DNA from: an uncultured Intestinimonas sp.
Lineage (GTDB): Bacteria > Bacillota > Clostridia > Oscillospirales > Oscillospiraceae
Assembly: GCF_944387725.1 (NCBI RefSeq)
Contig: NZ_CALXGA010000003.1
Coordinates: 18,066-82,065, forward strand
DNA length: 64,000 bases
Direction: 5' to 3'
Below are positions 34,393 to 42,780 of this stretch, in pieces (position 1 is the first letter of the stretch; the number at the start of each line of letters is the position of its first letter). Under the pieces are notes generated by a model, which was given only the letters and a program-made list of their open reading frames with translations, searched no databases and had not been told where the DNA came from. The position numbers were made by a program, and so were the translations under genes.

Positions 34393-35664
34393 ATGGCATA
34401 CCGTCCCCTGGCAGATGAGATCCGGCCCACCAGTCTGGACCAGGTGGTGGGCCAGCGGCACATTCTAGGCCCAGACGGGCTGCTCCGCCGGATCATCGAG
34501 AGCGGGAGCATCCCCAACCTGGTCTTTTACGGACCCTCCGGAACGGGAAAGACCACAGTGGCCAACCTCATCGCCGCCCGGACCAACCGGGCCCTCCGGC
34601 GTATCAACGCCACCACCGGCGCGCTCTCCGATGTGAAGGACGTCCTCGCCGAGGTTGGCACCCTCATGGCCCCCAACGGCATCCTGCTCTACCTGGATGA
34701 GATCCAATACTTCAACAAAAAGCAGCAGCAGTCTCTCCTGGAGGTCATCGAGAAGGGGGACGTGACCCTCATCGCCTCCACCACGGAGAACCCCTATTTC
34801 TACGTCTACAACGCCGTCCTCAGCCGCTCCACCGTCTTTGAGTTCAAGCCGGTGGAGGCCGCCGATGTGCTGCCGGTCATTGACCGGGGCCTGGCGCGGA
34901 TGGCCGAGCGGCTGGGGGCGGTGTTCTCCTGCGAGGACGGGGTGCGGGAGTCCATTGCCTCGGCCTGCGGGGGGGATGTCCGCAAGGCCCTGAACGCGGT
35001 GGAGCTGCTGATGAACTCCGCCAGACGGGAGGAAGGGACTCTCTTCCTCACCCGCTCCGACGCCCAGGCTGCGGCCCAGAAATCGGCGATGCGCTACGAC
35101 CGGGAGGGGGACGACCACTACGATATCGCCTCCGCCCTGATGAAGTCTCTCCGGGGATCCGACCCGGACGCGGCAGTCCACTACCTGGCCCGGCTGCTGG
35201 AGGCCGGAGACCTCATCACGGCCATTCGCCGGCTTCTTTGCTCCGCCAGCGAGGACATCGGCCTGGCCTATCCCATGGCGGTGCCCATTGTCAAGGCATG
35301 TGTGGACAGCGCCCTCCAGCTTGGCCTGCCGGAGGCCAAGCTCCCGCTCTCCGAGGCGGCCATCCTGCTGGCCACCTGGCCCAAGTCCAACTCGGCCTGC
35401 CTGGCCATCGACGCCGCGCTGGCCGACGTCCGGGCCGGCCGCACCGGCTCCATCCCCCGGGAGCTCCAGAACGTCCACGCCGATTCGGCGGGCATGGAGC
35501 GGGAACAGGGCTATCTCTATCCTCACGACTTCCCCCGCCACTGGGTCCGGCAGCAGTACCTTCCCACCGAGCTTATGGGTCGGCGCTACTATCAGTACGG
35601 TGACAACAAGACCGAACAGGCCGCCCGGCGCTACTGGGAGGAGGTCAAGGGACCGGACGGCTGA
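34393..35664 (+). CDS. rarA: Replication-associated AAA+ ATPase RarA
   Basis: 423 residues; homologue of E. coli RarA/MgsA and yeast Mgs1, which act at stalled replication forks. Walker A GPSGTGKTT at ~45-53, Walker B LYLDEIQYF, and sensor 1 TTENPYF are seen. The C-terminal part (about 250-420, LICSASEDIG-like region, NVHADSAGMEREQGYLYPHDFP) forms the tetramerisation and SSB-contact domain. ATG 34393 gives the conserved MAYRPLAD; an in-frame GTG at 34384 is the alternative, and neither has a strong ribosome-binding site. Confidence 0.94.
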   Translation: MAYRPLADEIRPTSLDQVVGQRHILGPDGLLRRIIESGSIPNLVFYGPSGTGKTTVANLIAARTNRALRRINATTGALSDVKDVLAEVGTLMAPNGILLYLDEIQYFNKKQQQSLLEVIEKGDVTLIASTTENPYFYVYNAVLSRSTVFEFKPVEAADVLPVIDRGLARMAERLGAVFSCEDGVRESIASACGGDVRKALNAVELLMNSARREEGTLFLTRSDAQAAAQKSAMRYDREGDDHYDIASALMKSLRGSDPDAAVHYLARLLEAGDLITAIRRLLCSASEDIGLAYPMAVPIVKACVDSALQLGLPEAKLPLSEAAILLATWPKSNSACLAIDAALADVRAGRTGSIPRELQNVHADSAGMEREQGYLYPHDFPRHWVRQQYLPTELMGRRYYQYGDNKTEQAARRYWEEVKGPDG

Positions 35665-35767
35665 ATTTATATCAGGTGTCCATTCGGATCAGCGTGATAT
35701 CCTGAGCGGCTAAGATTTACCATTGATTCGGCTGCCATTCTATTTCAAATCAGCGTCTCGACGAGGT

Positions 35768-35815
35768 CCTCCTCTTGTGATATACTAAACAACAGTATGT
35801 CTTTACAAGAGGAGG
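35768..35815 (+). promoter_or_regulatory. Promoter enclosed by an 11-bp inverted repeat reaching the Shine-Dalgarno
   Basis: CCTCCTCTTGT (35768-35778) is a perfect complement of ACAAGAGGAGG (35805-35815); the second arm contains the ribosome-binding site. The -10 TATACT (35781-35786) lies in the loop, with a weak -35 TCGACG 17 bases upstream. Transcripts from this promoter would start after the first arm and have a free ribosome-binding site. Read-through transcripts would hide it. This arrangement insulates the gene from upstream transcription or allows regulation. Confidence 0.6.
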
Positions 35816-35823
35816 CATTTTTT

Positions 35824-38520
35824 ATGGGCGGACAGGCCATGGAAAAGAGGCCCAGGGAACCGATTTGTGCTGGTCTGTTGGCCCATGTGGACGCGGGAAA
35901 GACCACCCTCTCTGAGGCCATCCTCTACCGAAGCGGCCGCCTGCGGCGGCTGGGGCGGGTGGACCACCGGGATGCGTTCCTGGACACAGAGCCCCTGGAG
36001 CGGGAGCGGGGCATCACCATTTTCTCCAAGCAGGCCGTCTTTGCCCTGGGGGACCGAGAGGTCATGCTGCTGGACACCCCGGGCCACGCCGACTTCTCCA
36101 GCGAGATGGAGCGGACCCTTCAGGTCCTGGACTGCGCGGTGCTGGTCATCAGCGGTACCGACGGGGTCCAGGCCCATACCCGGACCCTCTGGCGTCTGCT
36201 GGAGCGCTACCATGTGCCTACTTTTCTCTTTGTCAACAAGATGGACCTGCCCGGCGCGGACCGGGCCGCCCTCCTGGATCAGCTTCGAAGGGGCCTGGAC
36301 GACGGCTGTGTGGACTTCTCTCCGGACCAGGACCTGGATGCCTTTTATGAGAACGCCGCCATGTGCGATGAAGCCGCCCTGGAGCACTACCTGGCGGAGG
36401 GCAGCGTACCGGAGGAGGAGCTGGCCGGAATGGTGGCCCAGCGGAAGCTCTTCCCCTGTTGGTTTGGTTCTGCCCTGAAGCTGGAGGGCGTGGACGCCCT
36501 TTTGGACGGCCTGGAGCGCTACGCCCCCCGCCCCCAGTGGCCGGAAGCTTTCGGGGCTAGGGTGTATAAGATCGCCCGGGACGGCCAGGGGACCCGGCTG
36601 ACCTATCTGAAGATCACCGGCGGCAGCCTGCGGGTCAAGCAGCTCCTGACCAACCGCCGGGAGGGCCTGGAGCCGGAGCAGATCTGGGAGGAGAAGGCGG
36701 ACCAGATCCGCGTCTACTCCGGCCGCAAGTACCAGACGGTGGAGGAGGCCCCGGCGGGCACGGTGTGCGCCGTCACCGGCCTGAGCCGGACGTTCCCCGG
36801 CCAGGGTCTGGGGTTTGAGCCGCTGGGGGCGCAGCCCAGCCTGGAGCCGGTGCTCACCTACCGGGTGCTGCTGCCGGAGGGAGCCGATCCCCACGCCGCC
36901 CTGGCCAAGCTCCGCCTGCTGGAGGAGGAGGACCCCCAGCTCCATGTGGTCTGGCGGGAGCGGCTCCGGGAAATCCACGTCCAGCTTATGGGAGAGGTCC
37001 AGCTGGACATTCTCAAGAGCCTGCTGGTGGAGCGCTTCGGCCTGGAGGTGTCCTTTGACGCCGGGGGTATCCTCTACCGGGAGACCATCGCCGCCCCGGT
37101 GGAGGGGGTGGGGCACTACGAGCCCCTGCGCCACTACGCCGAGGTCCATCTGCTGCTGGAGCCCGGTGAGCGGGGGAGCGGCCTCCAATTTGCTGCGGCC
37201 TGTCCCGAGGATATGCTGGACGGCCACTGGCAGCGGCTGGTGCTCACGCACCTGGAGGAGCGGGAGCACCTGGGGGTGCTTACCGGATCTCCCATCACGG
37301 ACATGAGAATCACCCTGGTGGCTGGCCGGGCCCACTTAAAGCACACTGAGGGGGGCGACTTCCGCCAGGCTACCTACCGGGCGGTGCGCCAGGGCCTTAT
37401 GGAGGCCGAGAGCATCCTCCTGGAGCCCTGGTACGACTTCCGGCTGGAGATCCCCGCCGAGAGTGTGGGCCGGGCCCTCTCCGACCTCCAGCGTATGGAC
37501 GGGGAGATAGAAGCGCCGGAGCTGGCGGGGGAGGAGGCGGTGCTCACCGGCCGTGGGCCGGTGGCCTGCCTCCGGGACTACGGCCGGGAGGTGGCGGCCT
37601 ACACCCGGGGCCGGGGGCGGCTTTTCTGCACCCTGGGAGGCTACGCCCCCTGCCACGACCAGGAGGCGGTGGTGGCCGCCATAGGCTACGACCCGGAGCG
37701 GGACCTGGAGCAGCCGGCTGACTCGGTCTTCTGCGCCCACGGCGCGGGCTACACGGTGAAGTGGGACCAGGTCAAGGCCCACATGCATGTGGACAGCGGC
37801 CTCCGGCTGAATCAGCCGGAAGAGGAGGCGCGTCCTTCCCCCAGCGCCCCAGCCCCCGCCACCTACTCCGGGGCCCAGGCCCTGGACCAGGAGCTCCAGG
37901 CCATTTACGAGCGGACCTATGGCCCGGTCAAGCGCCGGGACCTCTTCCGGCCCGCCCCCAAGCCGGAGCGTTCCCGCTCTTCGGAGCCGGAGGCGCGGCG
38001 GACCATCCCGCCCCGGCAGGAGGGGCCGGAGTATCTGCTGGTAGACGGCTACAATATCATCTTCGCCTGGGAGGAGCTCCAGGCCGTGGCCCGGGACAAC
38101 CTGGACGCCGCCCGGCAGCTTTTGATGGACATTTTGTGTAACTACCAGGGCTTTAAAAAGTGCGTGGTCATCCTGGTCTTCGACGCCTACAAGGTCCCCA
38201 GGGGGCGGGAGGAGGTCGCCCGTTACCACAACATCTATGTGGTCTACACCAGAGAGGCCGAGACAGCCGACGCCTATATCGAGAAGGCTACCTTTGAAAT
38301 CGGGAAAAAGCACCGGGTGAAGGTGGCCACCTCCGACGGCGCTGAACAGCTTATTATCCTGGGTCATGGGGCCCTGCGGCTCTCAGCCACAGCTTTCCGG
38401 GCTGAGGTGGAGCAGGTGGAGGGGGAAATTTCCGGAATCCTGGCCCGGAACAACCGCCGGGACCGGGCAAGGTCCCTCCAACATGCCATGGACCAGGCCA
38501 AACCCCGGAAGAAAAAATAG
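35824..38520 (+). CDS. Tet(M)/EF-G-like ribosomal GTPase fused to a Rae1/YacP-like NYN ribonuclease
   Basis: 898 residues. N-terminal GTPase: G1 AHVDAGKTT (20-28), G2 RGIT (62-65), G3 DTPGH (84-88), G4 NKMD (138-141). EF-G/Tet(M)-like domains II to V follow to about residue 640. The loop at 507-512 reads HTEGGD where Tet(M) has the Ser-Pro-Val tip that pushes tetracycline out, so drug protection is unlikely. A Pro/Ala-rich linker (about 650-735) leads to a NYN domain (737-898). Its acidic residues are in place: Asp741 (LVDGYNIIFAW), Asp787 (VFDA), Asp816 (ETADAYIEK), Asp838 (TSDGAEQ). Bacillus Rae1 with this domain cuts mRNA in the ribosomal A site. ATG 35824 lies 8 bases after GAGGAGG. Confidence 0.9.
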   Translation: MGGQAMEKRPREPICAGLLAHVDAGKTTLSEAILYRSGRLRRLGRVDHRDAFLDTEPLERERGITIFSKQAVFALGDREVMLLDTPGHADFSSEMERTLQVLDCAVLVISGTDGVQAHTRTLWRLLERYHVPTFLFVNKMDLPGADRAALLDQLRRGLDDGCVDFSPDQDLDAFYENAAMCDEAALEHYLAEGSVPEEELAGMVAQRKLFPCWFGSALKLEGVDALLDGLERYAPRPQWPEAFGARVYKIARDGQGTRLTYLKITGGSLRVKQLLTNRREGLEPEQIWEEKADQIRVYSGRKYQTVEEAPAGTVCAVTGLSRTFPGQGLGFEPLGAQPSLEPVLTYRVLLPEGADPHAALAKLRLLEEEDPQLHVVWRERLREIHVQLMGEVQLDILKSLLVERFGLEVSFDAGGILYRETIAAPVEGVGHYEPLRHYAEVHLLLEPGERGSGLQFAAACPEDMLDGHWQRLVLTHLEEREHLGVLTGSPITDMRITLVAGRAHLKHTEGGDFRQATYRAVRQGLMEAESILLEPWYDFRLEIPAESVGRALSDLQRMDGEIEAPELAGEEAVLTGRGPVACLRDYGREVAAYTRGRGRLFCTLGGYAPCHDQEAVVAAIGYDPERDLEQPADSVFCAHGAGYTVKWDQVKAHMHVDSGLRLNQPEEEARPSPSAPAPATYSGAQALDQELQAIYERTYGPVKRRDLFRPAPKPERSRSSEPEARRTIPPRQEGPEYLLVDGYNIIFAWEELQAVARDNLDAARQLLMDILCNYQGFKKCVVILVFDAYKVPRGREEVARYHNIYVVYTREAETADAYIEKATFEIGKKHRVKVATSDGAEQLIILGHGALRLSATAFRAEVEQVEGEISGILARNNRRDRARSLQHAMDQAKPRKKK

Positions 38521-38586
38521 GGCCCTGCATATCCCACGGCCCGTCCGAATATACTGCCATGAAGACAGCGGACGGGAGGCGGCGGC

Positions 38587-39579
38587 ATGGAGCGCGTATC
38601 GGCAAGAGGACACATCCGGCGGCGGGCCAGGAGCGCCCACGCCGGCCGGAGCCGGGGAAGGGGGGTGACCCTGGCCCCCCGGGAGCGGCGGCGGCTCCTC
38701 CAGCTCGGGGTCTGTATGGCGCTGTTTCTGACGGTCTTCGTGGGCCGGGGGGTCTTCCCGGATCAGATGGAGGCGGTGCGGGGGGAGCTGCTGGCGGTCA
38801 TCCGCTCCGACACGGATTTTGAGACCGCCTTTTCCCACCTGGGCCAGGCGGTAGAGGCAGGGGTGCCGGCAGGGGAGGCCCTGTCGAACCTCTGGGCCGA
38901 CGTCTTCGCCCCGGCGGAGGAGGGGACGGCCTATGTCCTCCCGGAGGAAGGCACCCCCCTCTATCAGTCGGAACGGGCCTTCCTGGCCTCCGGGCCCAGT
39001 CTGCTCCAGACGGTGGAGCGGCGGTCCGCCCGGGCGGAACAGCAGGAGCCCGTCCCGGAATCAGGGGCGGCGGAGGAGCCCCAGACACCGGCTCAGGAGG
39101 AGACCACGGCGGAGGAGCCTGTGGAGTCCGGCCTTCCGGCGCCGGACAACGCCACCCTGGAGGACCTGCCCATAGACCTGGAGGAGACCACCGCCCCGGT
39201 GATGGCGGTGGTCTCCTCGCCCTTCGGCTGGCGGGAGCATCCCATTGCAGGGGAGGAGAAATTCCACAACGGTGTGGACCTGGCCGCCCCCTACGGGGAC
39301 CCGATCGGCTCCTTTGCCGGCGGGGTGGTGGACTATATCGGCGAGAGCCCCGCCTACGGCCTCTATATCCAGGTGGACCACGGCGGCGGCGTCACCTCCT
39401 TTTATGCCCATTGCAGTGCGCTCCTGGCCCAGCCGGGACAGCAGGTGGCGGCGGGGGAAGCCATTGCCCTGGTGGGGGACACCGGCGAGGTCACCGGCGC
39501 CCACCTCCACTTTGAGATTCGGGTGGACGGCATTCTGGTGAACCCCCTCTACTACATTGCCACCCTGGCGTCGGAGTAG
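38587..39579 (+). CDS. SpoIVFA-like membrane-anchored M23 peptidase
   Basis: 330 residues. A basic cytoplasmic N-terminus (about 35 residues) precedes one transmembrane helix (38-57). A low-complexity Glu/Pro/Thr linker follows (about 135-205). The C-terminal M23/LytM domain keeps the zinc-binding pattern: His227 and Asp231 (HNGVD) and His306/His308 (HLHFE), so it could be an active endopeptidase. The M50 gene begins four bases after its stop. In Bacillus, SpoIVFA (LytM domain) tethers the M50 protease SpoIVFB in the outer forespore membrane, and the pair also lies near a ribosomal-protein gene. The assignment is by context and architecture. Confidence 0.75.
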   Translation: MERVSARGHIRRRARSAHAGRSRGRGVTLAPRERRRLLQLGVCMALFLTVFVGRGVFPDQMEAVRGELLAVIRSDTDFETAFSHLGQAVEAGVPAGEALSNLWADVFAPAEEGTAYVLPEEGTPLYQSERAFLASGPSLLQTVERRSARAEQQEPVPESGAAEEPQTPAQEETTAEEPVESGLPAPDNATLEDLPIDLEETTAPVMAVVSSPFGWREHPIAGEEKFHNGVDLAAPYGDPIGSFAGGVVDYIGESPAYGLYIQVDHGGGVTSFYAHCSALLAQPGQQVAAGEAIALVGDTGEVTGAHLHFEIRVDGILVNPLYYIATLASE

Positions 39580-39583
39580 CCCC

Positions 39584-40186
39584 GTGCTGCGGTGGCGGAG
39601 GGTGGAGTGTAGCAGCGGCTTTCTTCTGCTGGCCGCCGGGCTCTTCTATTTGGATGGAGCGGGGGTGGTCCCCTGGGCCGCTCTGGCCGCACTGCTCCAC
39701 GAGCTGGGCCACTACGCCGCAGTCCGGCTCCAGGGCGGGCGGCTCCGGCGGTTGAGGCTGACAGCCGTTGGGGCTGAGATGATCCTGGACCGCCGCCGGG
39801 ACCTGACCTACGCCGGGGAGCTAGGGGCCGTCCTGGCGGGACCGGCAATGAATCTGCTGCTGGCCCCGGCGGCCGCCCGGCTGGGGGAGCGCTGGGAGGG
39901 CCTCTACCTCCTGGCCGGCCTGAGCCTCACCCTAGGCTGGTTCAACCTGCTGCCGGTCTACCCCCTGGATGGGGGACGGGCCCTGATGCTGATCCTGTCC
40001 GGCTTTCTGCCTCCCGCCGCCGCCGAAAGGGTGGTCTGGTGCTGCTCCCTGACCCTGGCCAGCCTGGTGCTGGCGGCGGGGACCGTCCTGCTGCGGCAGG
40101 GGGGAAGCCCCATCCTGCTGGCCGTGGGGGCCTGGCTGCTGGCGGGCCTGTTCCAGCCGGAGGGGAGCCGGCGGAAAACAGGGTGA
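39584..40186 (+). CDS. SpoIVFB-like site-2 protease (M50)
   Basis: 200 residues with about six membrane segments. Zinc-binding HELGH is at residues 39-43, and NLLPVYPLDGGR supplies the third ligand (Asp). Size, motif positions and gene partner match SpoIVFB, which cleaves pro-sigma-K during sporulation. No C-terminal CBS domain is visible within this short length. The start is GTG at 39584, four bases after the stop of the M23 gene, implying coupling; a longer in-frame start would overlap that gene. Confidence 0.8.
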   Translation: MLRWRRVECSSGFLLLAAGLFYLDGAGVVPWAALAALLHELGHYAAVRLQGGRLRRLRLTAVGAEMILDRRRDLTYAGELGAVLAGPAMNLLLAPAAARLGERWEGLYLLAGLSLTLGWFNLLPVYPLDGGRALMLILSGFLPPAAAERVVWCCSLTLASLVLAAGTVLLRQGGSPILLAVGAWLLAGLFQPEGSRRKTG

Positions 40187-40193
40187 AAAATGC

Positions 40194-40222
40194 TTGCATT
40201 GCCGGGTATTTTGTGGTATGAT
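40194..40222 (+). promoter_or_regulatory. rplS promoter
   Basis: TTGCAT (40194-40199), 17-base spacer, TATGAT (40217-40222). The ~95-base leader has a GCTTCCC/GGGAAGC hairpin (40262-40278), possibly for autoregulation. Confidence 0.7.
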
Positions 40223-40323
40223 AACCTAGTCTGAAAAAGGGTGGTCCTCTGCGGTGCCCGGGCTTCCCGACGGGAAGCGGGCGGAAGAGCCGGCACGAAC
40301 GCCTATCAACAGGAGGAAAAAAC

Positions 40324-40665
40324 ATGGATTTGATGCAGAGCTTCAACGAGAAGCATCTGAAGGCCGAGCCCCCCAAGATGGAGGTGGGCGACACCGTCCG
40401 GGTGCACATCCGGGTGAAGGAAGGCAACCGGGAGCGGATTCAGGTCTTCGAGGGCACCGTGATTGCCAAGAAGCACGGCGGCATCGCCGAGACCTTCACC
40501 GTCCGCCGCGTCTCCTACGGCGTGGGCGTGGAGAAGGTGTTCCCCGTGCACTCTCCCGCCATTGAGAAGATTGAGACCGTCCGCTCCGGTAAGGTGCGCC
40601 GGGCAAAGCTCTACTACCTGCGCGGCCGGGTGGGCAAGAGCGCCAAGATCAAGGAGAAGCTGTAA
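40324..40665 (+). CDS. rplS: 50S ribosomal protein L19
   Basis: 113 residues, full length. [28 protein letters not shown] and the [21 protein letters not shown] block identify it. Sits at the 30S-50S interface. AGGAGG precedes the ATG. Followed by its own terminator and the ribosome-assembly GTPase RbgA. Confidence 0.97.
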   Translation: MDLMQSFNEKHLKAEPPKMEVGDTVRVHIRVKEGNRERIQVFEGTVIAKKHGGIAETFTVRRVSYGVGVEKVFPVHSPAIEKIETVRSGKVRRAKLYYLRGRVGKSAKIKEKL

Positions 40666-40677
40666 AGCCCGATACAG

Positions 40678-40705
40678 AAAAGGAGCGGCAGTCCGCTCCT
40701 TTTTT
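40678..40705 (+). terminator. rplS terminator
   Basis: GGAGCGG (40682-40688) pairs with CCGCTCC (40693-40699), followed by six T. Confidence 0.9.
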
Positions 40706-40735
40706 GCTTTTCTACCAGAAAGTAGAGCGAAGGGC

Positions 40736-40764
40736 TTTTCAAGCCACAAGATATTGTGTATAAT
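40736..40764 (+). promoter_or_regulatory. rbgA promoter
   Basis: TATAAT (40759-40764) with a weak -35 (TTTTCA, 40736-40741) 17 bases upstream. Confidence 0.5.
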
Positions 40765-40831
40765 ATCCTCCGTTGGAGCGGCGGCGCGTTCAACCGCTCT
40801 ATGCACAGCGTTTAGAAGGTGGGTGGTCAGC

Positions 40832-41704
40832 CTGAACATCCAATGGTATCCCGGTCATATGACCAAGACCCGGCGGATGATCGAGTCCGACCTGAAGCTG
40901 GTGGACCTGGTGGCCGAGGTAATCGACGCCCGCATCCCCCTCTCCAGCCGGAACCCGGACATCGACGGGCTGGTGGGGAGCAAGCCCCGGCTCATCGTAC
41001 TCAACCGGGCCGACCAGGCCGACCCAGCCCTGACCCGGATCTGGGCGGACTGGTTCCGGGGCAAGGGGTACGCCGTCCTGGAGACCGACAGTAAGAGCGG
41101 CGGCGGCGTCTCCCAGTTCTCCGCCGCCGTCCGGGAGGCCCTGCGGGAGCAGATTGCCCGCTGGCGGGAGAAGGGCCAGGTGGGCCGCCCGGTGCGGGTG
41201 ATGGTGGTGGGGGTTCCCAATGTGGGAAAGTCCACCTTTATCAATAAGGTGGCCCGGCGGAAGTCCGCCAAGGCCCAGGACCGTCCCGGCGTCACCCGGG
41301 GAAAGCAGTGGGTGGCCGTGGACGCCGGCATGGATTTGCTGGACACCCCCGGCATCCTCTGGCCCAAGTTTGAGGACCAGGAGGTGGGCCGAAAGCTGGC
41401 CTATACGGGAGCCATTAAGGACGATATTATGGATGTAGAGGAGTTAGGCAGCTCCCTGATGGAGCTTCTAGCCCGGCGCTATCCCCAGGCTCTCTCGGAG
41501 CGGTACAAAATTGATCCGTCCCCCGAGGCTCCTGGCTGGATGCTCCTGGAGGCCGCCGGGCGGAAGCGGGGCTTTCTGATCTCCGGCGGTGAAGTGGACC
41601 TGAACCGCATGGCCAGGGTCCTGCTGGACGAGCTTCGAGGCGGCAAGCTTGGACGCTTTACCCTCGAGACACTGGAAGGGATGGAACCGGATGGAGCAGC
41701 GTGA
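40832..41704 (+). CDS. rbgA: Ribosome biogenesis GTPase RbgA (YlqF)
   Basis: 290 residues; circularly permuted GTPase needed for late 50S assembly. The permuted order is visible: G4 NRAD first (LNRADQ near residue 60), then G1 GVPNVGKST (~129-137) and G3 DTPG (DLLDTPGILW). It begins NIQWYPGHM, the conserved substrate-binding start. The codon for the first conserved residue is CTG at 40832, about 9 bases after AAGGTGG; the in-frame GTG at 40823 sits on the ribosome-binding site itself. CTG is therefore the better start, though unusual. It overlaps rnhB by 14 bases. Confidence 0.93.
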   Translation: MNIQWYPGHMTKTRRMIESDLKLVDLVAEVIDARIPLSSRNPDIDGLVGSKPRLIVLNRADQADPALTRIWADWFRGKGYAVLETDSKSGGGVSQFSAAVREALREQIARWREKGQVGRPVRVMVVGVPNVGKSTFINKVARRKSAKAQDRPGVTRGKQWVAVDAGMDLLDTPGILWPKFEDQEVGRKLAYTGAIKDDIMDVEELGSSLMELLARRYPQALSERYKIDPSPEAPGWMLLEAAGRKRGFLISGGEVDLNRMARVLLDELRGGKLGRFTLETLEGMEPDGAA

Positions 41705-42314
41705 CCTCTGGAGCCTGGAGCGCCAATACCGCCAGCAGGGGCTGGCGTTCCTCTGCGGATCGGACGAGGCCGGGGCCGGCCCCCTGGCGGGAGACGTCTA
41801 CGCCGCTGCGGTGATCCTGCCCTTCGGCTTTACCCCAGAGGGGCTCAACGACTCCAAACGGGTGAGCCCGAAAAACAGAGACCGGCTGTACGACGTCATT
41901 CGGGAGCAGGCTGTGGCCTGGGCGGTGGTCTCGGTGGATGTCGCCGTCATCGACGAGAGGAACATTCTCAACGCCCGGCTCTTGGCCATGGACCGGGCCA
42001 TTCAGGCTTTGGACCCGGCCCCGCAGCTGGCCCTCATCGACGGAAACCGTGACAAGGGAATCTCCTGTCCACACCTTGCGGTGGTGAAGGGGGACAGCAT
42101 CAGCGCTAACATCGCGGCGGCTTCCATCCTGGCCAAGGTGAGCCGGGACCGCTACATGGAGGAGATGGCCCGGAAGTATCCCCAGTATGAGTTCGAGCGC
42201 CACAAGGGCTACCCCACCAAGCGCCACTATGAGCTGCTCCGGAGGTATGGTCCCTCACCCATCCACCGCAAGAGCTTTCTCAAGAAGTTCTATCAGCGGG
42301 AGGGACAGGCATGA
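41691..42314 (+). CDS. rnhB: Ribonuclease HII
   Basis: Removes RNA from RNA-DNA hybrids and single ribonucleotides from DNA. 207 residues. The acidic catalytic residues are in GSDEAGAGPLAGDVYAAAVIL (Asp-Glu pair) and LALIDGNRD, with a later KVSRDRYM block. The start at 41691 lies inside rbgA. Four-base ATGA overlap with the next gene. Confidence 0.95.
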   Translation: MEQRDLWSLERQYRQQGLAFLCGSDEAGAGPLAGDVYAAAVILPFGFTPEGLNDSKRVSPKNRDRLYDVIREQAVAWAVVSVDVAVIDERNILNARLLAMDRAIQALDPAPQLALIDGNRDKGISCPHLAVVKGDSISANIAAASILAKVSRDRYMEEMARKYPQYEFERHKGYPTKRHYELLRRYGPSPIHRKSFLKKFYQREGQA

Positions 42315-42682
42315 CAAGCGGGGGAGACCGGCGGCTGCTGGGCCGCTGGGGAGAGGCCCTGGTGGCTGACTGGCTCCGGGCCCGGGGCTGGCGGATCACC
42401 GCCTCCGGCTGGCGGTGCCGCTATGGCGAGATTGACCTGATCGCAGAAAATGACAAGTATTTAATCTTTACAGAGGTGAAGCTGCGGAAGAGCGCCGTCT
42501 TCGCCCCGGCCCGGGCCGCAGTGGACCGGCGCAAGCAGGCGCGGCTACGGATTTCCGCCCAGCTCTATCTGGCAAATCACCCCACACAGCTCCAGCCCCG
42601 GTTCGACGTGGCGGAGGTCTATGCCCCTCAGGGGATGGACACCGGGAGGCCGGAGATCTGCTATTTTGAGAACGCCTTTTGA
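42311..42682 (+). CDS. yraN: YraN-family (UPF0102) endonuclease-like protein
   Basis: 123 residues, full length. The GRWGEALVADWLRARGW start, the YGEIDLIAEND motif and IFTEVKLRKS (E-x-K of a PD-(D/E)XK-like fold) are present. Role unsettled; it is usually found next to rnhB, as here. Translated from an ATGA overlap. Confidence 0.92.
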   Translation: MTSGGDRRLLGRWGEALVADWLRARGWRITASGWRCRYGEIDLIAENDKYLIFTEVKLRKSAVFAPARAAVDRRKQARLRISAQLYLANHPTQLQPRFDVAEVYAPQGMDTGRPEICYFENAF

Positions 42683-42751
42683 GCCGGAGCGGGAGCGAGA
42701 GGCCCGCCGCCGCACCCTCGAAAAGCGTCGATTTTTTTCCGCCGAAGAAAC

Positions 42752-42780
42752 TTGACCGGCGGGCAATTTACTGCCATAAT
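42752..42780 (+). promoter_or_regulatory. thrC promoter and structured leader
   Basis: TTGACC (42752-42757), 17-base spacer, CATAAT (42775-42780). The transcript would have a ~165-base GC-rich leader in which TGGCTCCG (42799-42806) pairs with CGGAGCCA (42857-42864). No T-box sequence or threonine-rich leader peptide is seen. Confidence 0.6.

Noticed and set aside
35824-38520. Tetracycline resistance gene
   Set aside because: The drug-displacing loop of Tet(M) is replaced by HTEGGD and a nuclease domain is fused at the C-terminus, so resistance is not supported.
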